From: Nymphaea colorata
Lineage: Eukaryota > Streptophyta > Magnoliopsida > Nymphaeales > Nymphaeaceae
Assembly: GCF_008831285.2 (NCBI RefSeq)
Contig: NC_045141.1
Span: 3,737,224-3,801,223 of the forward strand
DNA: 64,000 bases
Direction of reading: 5' to 3'
Both the position numbers and the translations under genes were made by a program. The notes beneath the pieces were generated by a model. The model was not told where the DNA came from. It worked only from the letters and a program-made list of their open reading frames with translations, and did no database searches. Of the stretch, positions 12,155 to 22,819 are shown in pieces (positions within the stretch are counted from its first letter, which is position 1; the number at the start of each line of letters is the position of its first letter).

Positions 12155-12918
12155 CTACTTGATTTCCTTGAGGTTGTTGAGTTTATTCTTCAGTAGGGAG
12201 ACCGACATCATTGTCTTTTTCTGAATATATTGATGGAACAATGGCAGGAACAAAGACCTGACTATTGCTTTCAACATCTGTATAAGTAGACTCACGGCTC
12301 TCTTCAAAGACAATATGTTTAACCTAATCACCTCCCCCAAACTCAATATCCTCAAAAAAATGGGCATTTCCCGTTTCAAAGAAAGACTTACTGGTTGGAT
12401 TATAAAACTTATTACTCATTAATGTTTGTTCGTTTTCCCTTTATACTTTCAATGCAAACGCTAAAGTTTGCAAAATCAAGAGACTCAAAAATTTCATTCG
12501 ACATAAGCTTTTTTATTCTATTTTTAGAAATATGTCCTAAGCGCCTATGCCACAACATAGCAGAATTCTCATTGTCTAATTTTTTTTTAGTACCACTAGA
12601 CGTAACATGCAAGGTTTCATAATATGAAGCAATCGTATCAAGCAAATAGAGGTTATCGCTACCAGATAAAGAACCAGTGACTATCAAATTTGAGTGCAGA
12701 AACAACTTAAATTTACTATCTCCAAATGAACAATAATAACCAAATTTATCCAACGAGGAGATAGAAATCAAATTCCGTCTAAAAGATGATACCACATAAG
12801 TTTCTGTCAAATTTAAATAACAGCTAGTCTTGAACAATAACCGAAAATCTGCTATGGCTTCAACCTTCGCCTTCTTGCCATCGCCCACATACATGAATCT
12901 TTCAGCATCATTTGGCAT
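12155..12918 (-). pseudogene. copia protease end and integrase zinc domain, catalytic core missing
   Basis: 12412-12918 encodes the GAG-pre-integrase region: SFRRNLISISSLDK, LWHRRLGHISKNRIKKLM (the two His of the HHCC zinc site) and C-I-E-S-I-K-G-K, where the second Cys is Ser. The adjoining minus-strand sequence (about 12150-12400) already matches the post-integrase linker (FFETGNAHFFEDIEF). The normal integrase core with its D,D-35-E triad, several hundred bases, is therefore absent from between them. A stop near 12412 closes the first block. Integration would need a helper integrase. Confidence 0.8.
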
Positions 12919-12924
12919 TCGACA

Positions 12925-13305
12925 ATTTAGGCAGTCTTACATACAAACACTTATGTGAGTAGTAGCACTCGAATCTACTCACCAAGTGTTTTTAGGTACT
13001 GAAGTTAAATTAACCTCAGAACAAACCAAAGTGAGAAGTGTACATTTCCTTACACGCCATGCGTGATACTTGGTACAATCCTTCTGCATATGACCTTCAC
13101 CATTGCAAAAGAAGCAGTCTGGTCGGCTTTCCTTATGTTTCTTCTGTTTCTTAATGGATGAATGGTCAACTGCAACTTCCTTAACAGTCTTTCCTTTCTT
13201 ACTTTTAAAATTCGAATTATTTAACTCAGGAATAGTACTCAAATTTGCAAATATCAAAGAAGCAGCTGTACAAAGAAAAAAAATATCAAACATGTTCATA
13301 ATCAA
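12925..13305 (-). pseudogene. copia gag zinc knuckle and protease start
   Basis: The frame contains a CCHC nucleocapsid knuckle, C-F-F-C-N-G-E-G-H-M-Q-K-D-C, preceded by a Lys-rich stretch, then the protease site as W-V-D-S-S-A-T-T-H, where the usual catalytic D-S-G is D-S-S. The gag capsid region that should lie upstream on the minus strand (13300-14500) is not recognisable, so gag is mostly lost or replaced. Confidence 0.8.
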
Positions 13306-13977
13306 TACATGTACATAGATGAAACAACAAATATAAATGAACTTAAATACAATGGTCCAAATCCCATCACAAGGTACTGGTGCAACATTAATATCTAATC
13401 TTTGGATTGAATTATTAACTGCAAGTGATATTTTTGGTCAATAATGAATATAGATAATTAGCCCTACCAAATAACGAGCTCATCTTTAGATTGACTCACT
13501 ATTCACATGGAAACCTAAAAAATTATCACATATTCATTGCCCTCTATACTTAAACCTGACCAAAAAATAATCCTCCTTTGAGTTGATCATTGCCCGCTTG
13601 GATTAAGTATACTATAATCTAATGTTCAAAAGAGGCAAATTCGTACAACAGAGGTCACTTTGGCGACATAAAGTACAAACCTACTCATTTCGAACAACAG
13701 ACATAGCCAAAGATCAAATTCATAGTCCAAATATTCATCTAAAGTACACCCACAATTTTAACAACATGCAAAACAAGATACATGAATTAAAATTTATGTA
13801 CAAATTTTGCCTTACATTGAATCCAAAACCAAATGAATTAATAAAATAGGCCCAAAAGAGTCCAAAATTTTATAAACCGGTACCATTATGCTTAAGTGGG
13901 TCAAGAACCACTGAATTGGCCTTAAAATGGCCTGTATCGTTCTTAAACCACAACTAAAACACCCACATGCCTCTAAG
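13306..13977. other. copia interior with no recognised coding sequence
   Basis: Sits where gag capsid should be. AT-rich, without gag motifs on either strand. Confidence 0.55.
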
Positions 13978-14370
13978 TAGGGCTGAACCGGTTTAAAAAT
14001 TGGACGAACCGGTCAAAAAATAATCTGAATCGGTTCTAAAACCCATTGAACCGGTTGAAAATGGTTAAAATCGGTTCTGAAACTGAATGAAACGGTCTGA
14101 AAAGCCCTAAATCGGTCTAAAAATCAACTGAATCGGTTCTAAAAAGCATGAACTGGTTTGACAATCAATTAAATCGGTCTGAAAAACAACAAAACTAGTC
14201 TAAAAGTCAACTGAATCGGTCTGAAAATCAACTTAACCGGTCTGAACTGTATTAAACTTGAACTAAATCGGTTCCGAAAAGCACGAACCTGTTCTGAAAC
14301 GAGTCGAATTGGTCCTAAACCGAACGAACCGGTTCGATTCTCTTCAGAATCAGTTTTAAAAGAGAACCGT
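13978..14370. repeat. degenerate AACCGGTT/ATCGGTCTGAAAA repeat block
   Basis: About 20 copies of a short unit centred on (A)ACCGGTT or ATCGGTCT followed by an A-run, spaced roughly 15-32 bp. The block opens with TAGGGCTGAACCGG, a hAT-like terminal head of the kind seen at 2498 and 38611. No matching right end was found. Minus-strand frames through it encode an imperfect repeated peptide and are repeat artefacts. Confidence 0.7.
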
Positions 14371-14384
14371 TTTACAAAGTTAAA

Positions 14385-15000
14385 CACTGGTCGGGTCCAA
14401 CTGGACCCGACTCGGATCCGAACCGCAAAAAATAATCCGGATGGATACGGATCGGGTACGACAGGACCCGACCCGGATCTGAAGTCCTTACCGCAAGTGG
14501 TCTTAGGCGGGCGACAAAATCAATTTTTTTTTAACTGATGGATCCGGATTGGGTCTGTCAAGACTTGACCCGGTTCGACCCGCGCTCGACCGCCCGACCG
14601 GTCGCGGGTGTCACCTCCACTGCTCGCCAACCAAACGGCAGGCGGGTGGTGGTCTTCCATCCGCAGGCCACCCAACTTCGTGGGTGGCCGCCGGCGGGTG
14701 CCGCCAGGACGGCCGGCCGTCGCCCACTGAAAAACGGCTGGAATCGGCCATACCCTTCCCGTTTCAAAACTGCCCCTTTTCCAAATTGTTTGCACGGCTG
14801 CAACGGCGACGAGGAAGCCACCGGCGGGCCACCCAACAGCATGGGGCCGCCGGCGGGTGTCACCATGATGGCCGGAGTTCGGCCATCGCCTAATGGCCGG
14901 TCGACGTGTGCCAAGATGGTCAGAAACCATCGCCCTTTGCTGTTCCTCTGTCGCCCCTCCTTTTTACCCTTTCTGCAATTGCAGCGGAAGGCCGACGCCT
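14385..15000. other. GC-rich leader segment with CGGGT/CCGGCGGGTG repeats
   Basis: Unusually GC-rich against the surroundings, with repeats of GGGTCGGGTCC-like and CCGGCGGGTG-like units. Frames are open on several strands at once, as expected from GC-rich repetitive DNA, so none is called. Confidence 0.55.
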
Positions 15001-15200
15001 TCAACGGAAGCCCGACGGCCTCCGACGTGGTGGTGAGAGGTCCATCGCATGGAAGCCCGACGGCTTCCATCGTTCCTCTTTCTCACGGCTGAAACAGAAG
15101 CCCGATGGCTTCCATCGGCCACACGGCTGCAATGGAAGCCCCACAGCTTCCATCAGCCACACGGCTGCAATTTAAGCCCCACGGCTTCCATCGTCCAGCG
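15000..15200. repeat. array of near-perfect hairpins in the copia leader
   Basis: Five imperfect direct repeats, each built around GGAAGCC-CGAC-GGCTTCC or a close variant, alternating with ACACGGCTGCAA. Each is a 7-bp inverted repeat with a 4-base loop. The array lies between PBS and gag, the region where retroelement RNAs carry dimerisation and packaging structures; that role is inference. Confidence 0.65.
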
Positions 15201-15359
15201 TGAATGCTTGATGTGGAACATACCAAGGGACAGACGCGCCGTGCCCTCTCCATCCTTCGATGTAAATCATCGGAGAGAACCAAAGAAAGGGGAAAAACGA
15301 AAAGGGAAGAACACACAAAAATTCACTCATAAATCCAACAATTCAACAATGAACACAGG

Positions 15360-15371
15360 GCTCTGATACCA
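15360..15371 (-). other. primer binding site, initiator tRNA-Met
   Basis: On the minus strand TGGTATCAGAGC lies two bases inside the 5' LTR, complementary to the 3' end of plant initiator tRNA-Met. Confidence 0.93.
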
Positions 15372-15373
15372 AT

Positions 15374-15836
15374 TGATGGGAGATTTCCCTCATGCATATA
15401 CAAGAAACAATATACCCTAAACATGATCATGTTCATGCTAAATCATTGAAACAAAATCTTAACTATAGCGGAAGCATACCTGAATCCATTTGAACAAATG
15501 GATGATTGGATTGCAGTAGGATCTTCCAGGGTCTTTGCGGTGCATGTGCGGTTGCTCTCAGATGGAAAAGAGACAACCCTATGAAACCAACATTTCAGGC
15601 AACCATTTGCACAACCCCAGGGGCCACTACCATTTTATATTATGGGCAATTACAGATTCAATCCATCAAAGAGTCCGTAATTGCGTACATATCTGTACAT
15701 TACAAAATTACCCTATACCATATAAAATGACGTAATATCCCAAAATGCAATCACTTAAGCGGATATTTACATTAAGACAGCCATAATGTCTGAAATTCCT
15801 CATAGACATATGCCGACCCACCAAATGATCCTTACA
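15374..15836 (-). repeat. 5' LTR of the copia element
   Basis: 463 bp, the partner of 9610-10074, bounded outside by the AGGGG duplication. Confidence 0.95.
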
Positions 15837-15841
15837 AGGGG

Positions 15842-16650
15842 ACCCTGACCTTCTATTGCCAAACCACACAACCACATATAGAGGGAGAAAAAACAGAACA
15901 AAATGAGAGAGAATTTGTCAATGATAGATTAGAACGTCTTGGGTTCCATGAGCAAATGTGGTATAAGAGAGCATGCAATGCAAAATGTTACCAAGCAAAA
16001 TCATTAAGAGTATCCCAAGCTGCATTTCCTGAGAAATTAACAACTCAGAGAAGGAAGGAGAAGAGGTCAAATGAAAATGTGCCCAAACTCAACATATCCA
16101 TAATTTGAAAGGGTTGTTTTCCTGTTTGGATAGAGGGTTGTGGAAGAAATGAAGGTTAGTAAGAGAGAGGGAGAAGAGAAGGGGGCCATGGGTTTTGCTT
16201 AAAAACAAAACTCTCGGCCTCCATGGCTTAGTGTTAGATAAAAATTCTGAACCCTCGGCTGCCATGGCCGATGGTTACAAAGAGAGAGAGATAGAGTTGA
16301 GAGAGGAAGATGTTGACAGTAGCCAGAAGACCTTCTCATCGGTCTACTTGCCATCGTTGCCATCGACATTGGTTTCTTTATTCTTCATAATAGGGCACCA
16401 AAAGCCCACCACGGAATCCAGAAAAAACAAAAAAGCCCTAAATCTTCACCACTCATGTTCGAACATTAACTTTTCGACGAAAACCTTGCAGATATGTTCA
16501 TAGAGGAACAATTGAGCCTCAATTAGTTGGTGCAGAAACAGAAGTTGACAATTTCCTGCGAGGGCGAGCCACAATAGACGGAATCCCGGTTTCCCCACAT
16601 GGAAGCCACTGCACAAACAAGAGAGGAAGAAATGGAAAATTTGTTCTTCA
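15842..16650. other. Harbinger-like interior, no gene seen
   Basis: Contains only short frames. One at 16195-16503 has no recognised domain. Confidence 0.5.
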
Positions 16651-16656
16651 GCAAGA

Positions 16657-16955
16657 GCGAGAGAGACGAGGAGGGGAGCAGGAGAGTGAGAAGGCGAGTG
16701 AGACGATGAGGGGAGAAGGAGAGTGGGAGGGCGAGAGAGACGACAAGGGGAGAAGGAGTGTGAGAGGGCGAGAGAGACGACTAGGGGAGCAGGAGAGTGG
16801 GAGGGTGAGAGAGACGACGAGGGGAGCAGGAGAGTGAGAGGGCGACAGAGATGACGAGGGGAGCAGGAGAGTGAGAGGATGAGCTAGACGATGAGGAGAG
16901 GAGGAGAGTGAGAGGGTGAGAGAGACGACGAAGGGAGGCAGGAGGGAGGCGACAA
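16657..16955. repeat. 37-bp purine-rich minisatellite
   Basis: About eight copies of a 37-bp unit (GCGAGAGAGACGACGAGGGG followed by AGCAGGAGAGTGAGAGG), with starts at 16657, 16694, 16731, 16768, 16805, 16842, 16879 and 16916. A shorter GA-rich stretch sits at the matching place in the second Harbinger element (24390-24600). Ser/Pro/Leu-rich frames on the minus strand are artefacts of it. Confidence 0.88.
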
Positions 16956-17184
16956 AGGGAGGCAGCTGAGGCGACGAAGGGAGGCAGCTGCGGTCCTGTA
17001 GCAAGAGGGTGCCCTAAAGGGCAAAAAAAAATTCGAAAATATGTTTCCACCTTTCTTGGTGGAAACATATTTTCGAAAAAAAATTTCCGATTTCAAGTTT
17101 AACGGTAAAAAAAAGTTTACGTTTGATGGCACTAAAAAATTTTACAATTTTGAATTTTTTTCCAAGCCATCAAACGAGCTCTAT

Positions 17185-17766
17185 AGGATTAATTATCCCA
17201 GCCACATTGAAATTTAACTTCTTTCTTGTTTCTTTTCAGCCAGATGGCAAGGGCCTTCTCTAATGATGACGGCTTTTGCATGATTATTTTGAGAAGAGCA
17301 ATCTCGTAAATTCTTTTTATTACTTGGACGTTTTTGTTGGTACAAGTGCCTGTTTGAGAGTTACACGCAAAAAAATTGAGTACTTATTTAAGAGGCTTAA
17401 AGGTTGGTTGAGTATTGATTCGTTATCTGACCATTTATTAGGTGGCTTTTGCAATTGTTATAAGAATAAAGGAACCAGATCGTTGCTTTTCTTACTGATA
17501 ATTGTTGTTCGCATTCTCTTTTTAGCGCTTTTCTATTTATTATATATTTAATAGCGTTGTTCTTAAAATTCATCAGTTCAAATGGGCACGAATTTTGTTT
17601 ATTATTTTCTGTTTTAGTCGATTCAATAATGAATCGCTTGCAACTTGCAACGCGGGGAAATCAAGTAGACAAAGTTCTTGGTGGTGGATGCTTCACGTGG
17701 AACGGCTGTGCCGTATTGGTCTTCCTTCTTTTTCCTTTCGGCCGGGGAAGCCACTGTTGCACTCCT
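17185..17766 (+). promoter_or_regulatory. RCCR upstream region
   Basis: About 580 bp between the Harbinger right end and the RCCR start. A TATA-rich stretch TTATTATATATTTAATA lies near 17536-17552, about 215 bp before the chosen ATG. An in-frame upstream ATG at 17629 could extend the protein by 46 residues. Confidence 0.4.
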
Positions 17767-20700
17767 ATGGCTCTGTTGCTCTCTCCTTCGTTCTTTGATC
17801 AGCCAGCGCTCCAGTCGGTAAACCGAACACTTGAAGGTGACCATTTTCCTCTAAGTAGAGGAGGAAGGGGAACGGGAAGAAGAAGAGGAAGAACGTCTCT
17901 TTCGTTCAGTCGCAGCTCCATGATGGCATCCACAAAGAATCCAAAAAGCTGGGTTGAGTATGATGACAGACTTCCGCCTGCGCAGAGAACCCTCATGGAG
18001 TCGCTTCTCATCACTCTGGATGCACAACTGGGCCCTGAGCTGAACCCTTGTTTGACTCCCTCTGATGTTAGGTACTTCAAGAACCAGGAGGGTACCTGTC
18101 ACGGCTCTGTCAATCTTAGATCTGGAACAGAAAACTCCAAGGTACACCATACACCCTCCCATTTTTCCCTTTCTACTCATTTTTTTCCATGTTGGTGCTA
18201 ATGAAACTAGAGCTTCTGTGTTTAATTAGCTAGTTTCGTGAAAAATTTGCGAGTTCTTGTTTGTGCTAAATATTTGATATGTGGTTGCTCTAGATATCAA
18301 AACCTAAGGATAAGTAGAACTAACAAAACAAATTAAGCTCTCTGAGAGCCCTTCAATTGCTATTGGAAGAGATGGGGACCTAATAACGAGTATATCAGAT
18401 GTAAACATAAAGGAGGCAGGATAATCGCATGACGGAAAGATCCGCAATGGTTAATTTTATGGTAGAAGAAAGGTTCAGATAAAATGGATGTACAGGTTCC
18501 AGATTGGTTTTCAATTCGCTGGTTACATTGACAGATTCTTTTCTCTCAAACTAAAAGCAGATGCGGAATACCCTGGTGGAAGTTCAACAGGCACAAGTTA
18601 TTGGCCAACGGCGGACTCTGTAGCTAGCTGTGTTTTATGGAAAAACTAACTGCTGGTTTCTAGTGGCCGCAGAGCAGATTAGATTCATTTAGCTCTAAAT
18701 TAAATTTGAAACGGTAAGATGGTTCCTAACTGATCTCGTGACCGGGTCCTGTCTGTCCACCTTCCAATAATATTTCTCTTGTTGATTCCTAGCAATGACA
18801 TTGCTTTCCTGGGGCACCAAAAATAGAAACAGGTGATCCGTGGAACTGAACTCAATGAGAAAAGCCGTGCCCCATAAAGACACAATGGAAAAAACGACAA
18901 CATGGCACCTTTTGCGGAACGAAACTATCCCTTGGCAAAACAGAAGATAGAATGAAATGAAAATGAAATTGCCCTTAAAGGATCGACTTTAAGCTTTCAA
19001 TAGTCCTTGGCCAGTCCTACTCACTTTGCACTAGCCAAAAATTAGTTTGTTCTAATTTAGGCACTAACCCATCTCTTTATGTATCCCATGGGCTGCGCCT
19101 GCTAGCACTTGATTGATTCTGTTATGGTTGCATGATCCAATGCCGGTTATCAAGTGCATGCCGAGATTCTTAATCGTTGATTTCGCTGTTGGAGAACGCA
19201 TGCAGTACTAGCAGGATGCTTATTTCAATAGGGGCTGTTTGGGAACAGTAATATTATGATAGTACTGTCTTAGTCATTTAACCAAAAAATTGGGTAGATT
19301 CATTGCCCACCTTTAAGAAGTGTTTCAAGAATTTGTTCACTTTTAAGGGTAGGTGCATGGAATAGTACTTCCCAAATAGCAACTTTCCCAAACAACCTCT
19401 TCACAAGGGTACAATCCCAGAAAGAGATTGATCGGTACAATCTCGGAAAGGGACTGATGGCTGTAGCAATCGAATATGACACATTAACCGGGAATGTAGG
19501 GGAAGCCAGGGGGCAGGATAGTATTGAAAGGTCAAAACTACATTTTAAAAGTTTTGGAAGTTCTGATTCGGCCCATATAATACTTTTGAAAAATGTAATT
19601 GCTGCCCATCAAAATTTTAGAAATTTTATTTAGCTACACAAAATTAAAATTTGCCCCCCAAGAAAAAAACCCTAGCGCCGCCATCCATAGGAAATGTTAC
19701 ATAGAATGAACTGGTTTTGGTGATATTTCATCAAAATGTCTTTGAGGGACAGGCATTGTAGGATACACAACCCCCAACGAACGCATTTAGCACATATATG
19801 AAAAATATGGATCTCCCAAGAATTAATAAATGTCCAAATTGGATGAGCTTCTTGTGGAGCTTTAAAAAATCAATGCTAAAAAGTTTTAATCATTTAAGTG
19901 GTATCGTTCCATTTTTATTTTCGATGCAATGCTGTAAATGGAAATTGAAATGCTTTAAATTTAGCAACTTTGTGTTACCACCTTCTCTTTTCCAATTCAA
20001 GTTCTAATTCCTGAAGTTATTCACATGCAACATGACAATTAAATTGTTTATCCTTTTATTTGGTTTACTTCCAAAATGAAAACATGGACTCCCATAATTG
20101 ATGGGATAGAACAGCCAAGAAAGCTTTTCCCTTTAGTAACTAACGATATTTGTACGCTGGAAGGAATCATCTTAAAAATATCATCTATCTCACAAGTCCT
20201 TTAGCCGACCTATTTGTTTTTAGTAGAAGAAATGCGTTCTTATCGATGGTTATGGGGGTTCAATCGCTGTGCTCAGCTCCACCTCATGAGTTTAACTTAT
20301 GAAGAGGAGAAGGGACCCCATGCCTCTCTTAGTGCCAACATTAGAGCATAGCACCATTGCTTCTATTTTTTGGATATATTTCATTATTACATTGGGATTT
20401 TGGTTTTAGAGATGTCATGCATTATTCAGCTCAGTTACAAAATTACATAAAACATGACATAATTGAGCATCAAATTCATCGTGACATTTTTTTGCTGTTT
20501 TCTTATTTACATGTGAAATGTGTGCTATCATACAGTTGACTGCCTACACATATTTTAATTAATTTCCTTTTCACTGAACCTTCTAATTTTATATGGATAT
20601 GCTGTTCACAGGTTCGCTACATTTTGGCTTCCTGGCTTCACTGTGAGCTCCCTTTTGGTTTACTTGATAGTACCACTCTTATATGCATGCTTAACACCAA

Positions 20701-21238
20701 TACGTATGCACCACACTTTCTTTTCGAGATAATACAAAATAGTCCAACTTCAGCAGTACTCCTCATGGATTTGCTTCCTAGAAGAGATCTTGTTCTTCAC
20801 CCTGATTACCTCAAGCAGTTCTACGAAGACACCCAATTGGATCTACAAAGACAGAAACTGGAAAAGCTGGAGTTAGTGCAGCCTTACATCTCGCCATTCC
20901 TTTCCATCCGAACACTTTTTTCTCCATCTGCAATATTGACAAACTTGAATTGTGAAGGACAGTTAGTTGATGGTAAAACTTGCTCAGTGGAAGAGTTAAT
21001 TGATCAAACCTTGGGAAAGGTTGTGAAGGAGATTATGAGTATTTGGTTTGAGCAGTATGCTAGCCCTCAAGAAACAAAAATGGATGAGAATGAGAAGGAT
21101 GGTATTCTGCTACGTGACAATATGATATGGAACATAGGCGTGGACAAAGATATGAGGTTAAACTTGCCAAGATTGTTTAATTCAGACATTGCAAACCGAG
21201 TCTTGGCAGCTATAGAGAAGGAAGTTTATGTGCAATAA
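17767..21238 (+). CDS. RCCR (ACD2 family): red chlorophyll catabolite reductase (two exons)
   Basis: Ferredoxin-dependent reductase of the PAO/phyllobilin pathway: it converts red chlorophyll catabolite, made by pheophorbide a oxygenase, to primary fluorescent catabolite in the chloroplast. Exon 1 is 17767-18141 and exon 2 is 20612-21238, joined in phase 0 (AAG|GTACAC donor, TTCACAG|GTT acceptor). The product is 333 residues; the family is usually about 320. Residues 1-50 are Ser/Arg-rich with few acids, like a transit peptide (MALLLSPSFF). Family landmarks follow: L-C-T-P-S-D-V-R-Y-F in exon 1; then S-W-L-H-C-E-L-P, Q-N-S-P-T-S, R-R-D-L-V-L-H-P-D-Y-L-K, F-Y-E-D-T, and near the C-terminus L-N-L-P-R-L-F. 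The Glu of HCELP and an Asp before LPRLF match positions proposed as catalytic in Arabidopsis, though I cannot align residue numbers here. No internal stop, so apparently functional. An upstream in-frame ATG at 17629 would give 379 residues. Confidence 0.93.
18142..20611 (+). other. RCCR intron 1
   Basis: 2470 bp, GT-AG, AT-rich. It holds a MITE-like insertion at 19230-19400 and no other recognised feature; frames within it are short. Confidence 0.9.
19230..19400. mobile_element. MITE-like element in the RCCR intron
   Basis: The left end GGGGCTGTTTGGGAA matches the reverse complement of the right end (GAGGTTGTTTGGGAAAG) over about 14 positions. Length about 171 bp. The target duplication is not clear, so the superfamily (Harbinger or hAT) is open. 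Confidence 0.5.
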
Positions 21239-22375
21239 GAAACAAAGTTGCATCTCATTCAAAAACTCAATGTATTTGTATATTAGTAGATTTTGTGAAC
21301 CAAATTGTAATGTGAGATGGGAAGTCTAGTGGTTTTTGTGGTTGCTCCGGTGTATACTTTTCATCTAGTTCTTTAAGGGGCCGTTCGATGGCCGGGAAAT
21401 ATATTTTTGGAAATATATTTCTAGAAATATAGGAAATGGAAAAAGAGAATGGAAAAGATTTTTCCGATTCCAATTTTGGTGTGTGTGTGATGACTCAGAA
21501 ATATATTTCCAATTCCATATTTATGAGTTTGATGGTACAGAAATATATTTTCAGAAAATTAATTCTTAGTTTGATGATAAGGAAACATTTATCCAGATTT
21601 ACAAAAATATGGCAAGAACATGGTTATGAATGTATGGATGTATAGACCGGATATAATCGCCCACACAGTCGATTATAACAATTATGATTTGCCGACCTTC
21701 TGCCCCTTTTCAAGTTGACATTGATTTGAACCTTTCGGTTCAAATTCACCCACCGGTCTAATGATGAACTCATTCACCCGGTTGGGAGGATCCATCTTCC
21801 TCAACCGTAAGGATTGCATGAAAACAAAATCACAATTTTAACATTCTAAATTGAGATATTCATTACGAAGTACTGAATTGTTGCCCAATTGCATCTCACG
21901 CTCCATTACGCGGATGCAACAACTCAATTCTAAGGAACATATAACAAATATGAAAGCCATAAAAAACCAAAATTCAACAGCACGTCAATAGACTATCAAA
22001 CATACCATACAATTCAACAACAAAGCGCAATGTCAGCACGACAGAGTGAATAAAGAGGACCATCTAAAGCAGGACAAAGTGAATAAAGAAGGATCGAATC
22101 ATTGTTCCCATCAATGATAAAATACTAAACATAGTCCCATCAGTGATAAAATGCGCATCAAACCACATACAAAGTCCCATCAGTGATAAAATATTTACAT
22201 ATTCCCATCAGTGTTCACTGTTCAGAAGAGCTTCAACGTTCAATAGAAAGCCAAGTGCATGTGTCGAGTATCCATAGAAGCAAATACATATGCAGTGTCT
22301 TTGCACCATAAGAAAACAAAAAACACAAACAGAATCAAATTTTCCCCTTGCACGACCTTCGAACATTCGTCACAA

Positions 22376-22819
22376 TCATGTCAGTCCTTCATCTTCCATC
22401 AGTCCTGAAAACATAAACAAAGACATCACATTTTCGAAGAGATTAAAGCGTAAAAAGCGATAAAATGAAATTGTTATTGTACTGCGACATAATTGTTTAT
22501 GTGTGTGATAAGTTAATCCGCACCTACGAATTTGAAAATCTGTAAACATTTGAGATGTTATTGTGCTGCGCAGATCATTATTCGATCCTCGACGAACACT
22601 TTGTGTCGTACTTTCATCCTCGTTTACAAACGATGTGCTCTCATTTGCATCGTCACATGCACTTTCATCAACATCAAACTGCTCTGCTTCAAGATTATGG
22701 TCTAAAATGAAATTGTGTAGAACACACGTGGCTAACACAATCGCAACTTGTGTATGGTAAAGGTACGACACTTGTGTTTTTAGTATAGGGAACCGTCCTT
22801 TTAATAAACCAAAACCCAA
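22376..22819 (-). pseudogene. PIF/Harbinger DDE transposase, C-terminal remnant
   Basis: The frame begins within the C-terminal signature of plant Harbinger transposases: L-L-K-G-R-F-P-I-L at about residues 5-13 and I-V-L-A-T-C-V-L-H-N-F-I at about 27-38, followed by the usual acidic, variable tail (DVDESACDDANES). A stop codon lies just upstream in frame, and I find no sequence for the DDE catalytic core or the Myb-like partner protein in the rest of the element. A full transposase is about 400 residues, so only the last quarter is left. It would cut and paste the element at TWA sites; this copy cannot. Confidence 0.85.

Larger units (their letters stand above)
9610..15836 (-). mobile_element. 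complete but defective minus-strand Ty1/copia element
   Basis: Two LTRs (9610-10074 and 15374-15836), a perfect 5-bp target duplication AGGGG (9605-9609 and 15837-15841), a PBS complementary to initiator tRNA-Met, and copia-order coding remnants on the minus strand: gag CCHC, protease, integrase zinc region, RT, RNase H. It is disabled: most of gag and the integrase catalytic core are missing, the frames are broken, and the RT active site reads YVND. The 1-1.5 kb between PBS and gag remnant is unusual, with GC-rich sequence, a hairpin array and an AACCGG-repeat block. Confidence 0.93.
8009..17181. mobile_element. PIF/Harbinger-like element, split by a copia insertion
   Basis: The left end GGGCCCGTTTGATGGCCTGG matches the reverse complement of the right end (GAGCTCGTTTGATGGCTTGG) at 17 of 20 positions. 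Both resemble the ends of the better-bounded element at 21377-24811, as does about 300 bp of left subterminal sequence rich in AAATATATTTC. The flanking trinucleotide is TAT on both sides (8006-8008 and 17182-17184), unusual for a family that prefers TWA. Removing the copia insertion and its duplication leaves about 2.9 kb. No transposase is recognisable. It also holds a gypsy LTR fragment and a 37-bp minisatellite. Confidence 0.65.

Noticed and set aside
14538-15092. 184-residue plus-strand frame, with a 170-residue frame on the opposite strand
   Set aside because: Lies in GC-rich repeat DNA of a copia leader. Both strands are open at once, and the peptides are Arg/Pro/Gly-rich with no domain.
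16657-16955. CRISPR-like regular repeats
   Set aside because: Units abut without unique spacers, and the genome is a plant's.
16648-17004. Ser/Pro/Leu-rich 118-residue minus-strand frame
   Set aside because: Translation of the 37-bp minisatellite; other frames are equally open.
17557-17766. Long in-frame 5' extension of RCCR exon 1
   Set aside because: The extension before 17629 has no ATG and no family similarity. The start at 17767 gives a normal transit peptide and length.
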